Assembly: GCA_903898185.1 (NCBI GenBank)
Contig: CAIUEN010000184.1
Location: forward strand, 1 to 34,197
Length of the DNA: 34,197 bases
Reading direction: 5' to 3'
Source of the DNA: an uncultured Verrucomicrobiales bacterium
GTDB lineage: Bacteria; Verrucomicrobiota; Verrucomicrobiia; Limisphaerales; Palsa-1400
The notes under the pieces are model-generated. The model saw only the letters and a list, made by a program, of their open reading frames with translations. It made no database searches and was not told the origin of the DNA. The position numbers and the translations under genes were made by a program. The stretch's first letter is position 1; each line of letters starts with the position of its first letter. Shown here one piece after another: positions 34,132 to 34,197 of this stretch.

Positions 34132-34197
34132 AGCGATCTGGGGCCAGCCATAAGGGCGTTTTTCGAACATGCCCAAAAGGTCATTGATCGCGACACG

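Larger units (their letters stand above)
32830..34197 (-). pseudogene. brxC: brxC, 3' part, interrupted by a 211-bp element
   Basis: BrxC is the large P-loop ATPase of BREX, usually about 1200 residues. Only its last third lies in the window and the gene runs off the right edge. Codons 34197-34132 read RVAINDLLGMFEKRPYGWPQ, then I and A. After an insertion, reading resumes TLSLVARLFMRG at 33909 and continues to the family-typical end LADYLTAVKAAYSAKLKQNN. Removing 222 bases (element plus one 11-bp duplicate) gives one uninterrupted 381-codon frame. With the insertion, the frame is maintained (222 = 74 codons) but meets TGA at 33942-33940. The protein is thus truncated after about 56 foreign residues. 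A restart at the ATG at 33882 could give the C-terminal 350 residues, which lack the P-loop. The gene overlaps pglX by four bases. Confidence 0.85.

Overview
The window looks like an accessory (defence-island) segment of a bacterial chromosome. A tetratricopeptide protein at 1825-2328 and a decayed integrase at 2462-2733 resemble proteins I associate with Verrucomicrobiota, so that phylum is my best guess. This is inference from protein style only; there is no rRNA or other marker gene.

Left part (1-7000): an HU-type DNA-binding protein, three small minus-strand genes of weak or general function, and two gene relics (the N-terminus of a RecD2-like helicase and the C-terminus of a tyrosine recombinase). 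Then come a membrane-anchored protein with tandem VPVEKIKE octads and a plus-strand cluster: a secreted DRGH-motif nuclease, its NuiA-type inhibitor, an unknown protein with conserved-looking Cys/His/Asp, and a second, 5'-truncated inhibitor copy. The relics and duplications suggest repeated insertion and deletion here.

Right part (7041-34197, all minus strand, read from the right edge leftwards): twelve complete genes and one partial, broken gene that overlap or lie no more than 46 bases apart, so they may form one transcription unit. In transcription order: brxC (3' end only), pglX, a 2494-residue sacsin-like protein with two Hsp90-type ATPase folds, an SNF2-type helicase, pglZ, a brxL variant, a 64-residue protein, a sigma-factor-like protein, a helix-turn-helix protein, an ImmA/IrrE-UvrD-nuclease-like fusion, a three-repeat multi-ubiquitin protein, an E2-like/E1 fusion, and a zinc-ligand-rich DUF6527 protein. 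The first half is a BREX anti-phage locus of type 1 character with two extra genes. The second half is a bacterial ubiquitin-like conjugation module with its own putative regulators. I know of these as separate systems; their tight coupling is the main novelty.

A second clear result is a 211-bp palindromic insertion element in brxC (33910-34120), with 57-bp imperfect terminal inverted repeats and an exact 11-bp target duplication. Removing the element and one duplication copy restores an uninterrupted brxC reading frame. The insertion adds exactly 74 codons, so the frame is kept, but the element carries an in-frame TGA that truncates BrxC. All other operon genes look intact, so the insertion may be recent or BrxC loss may be tolerated.
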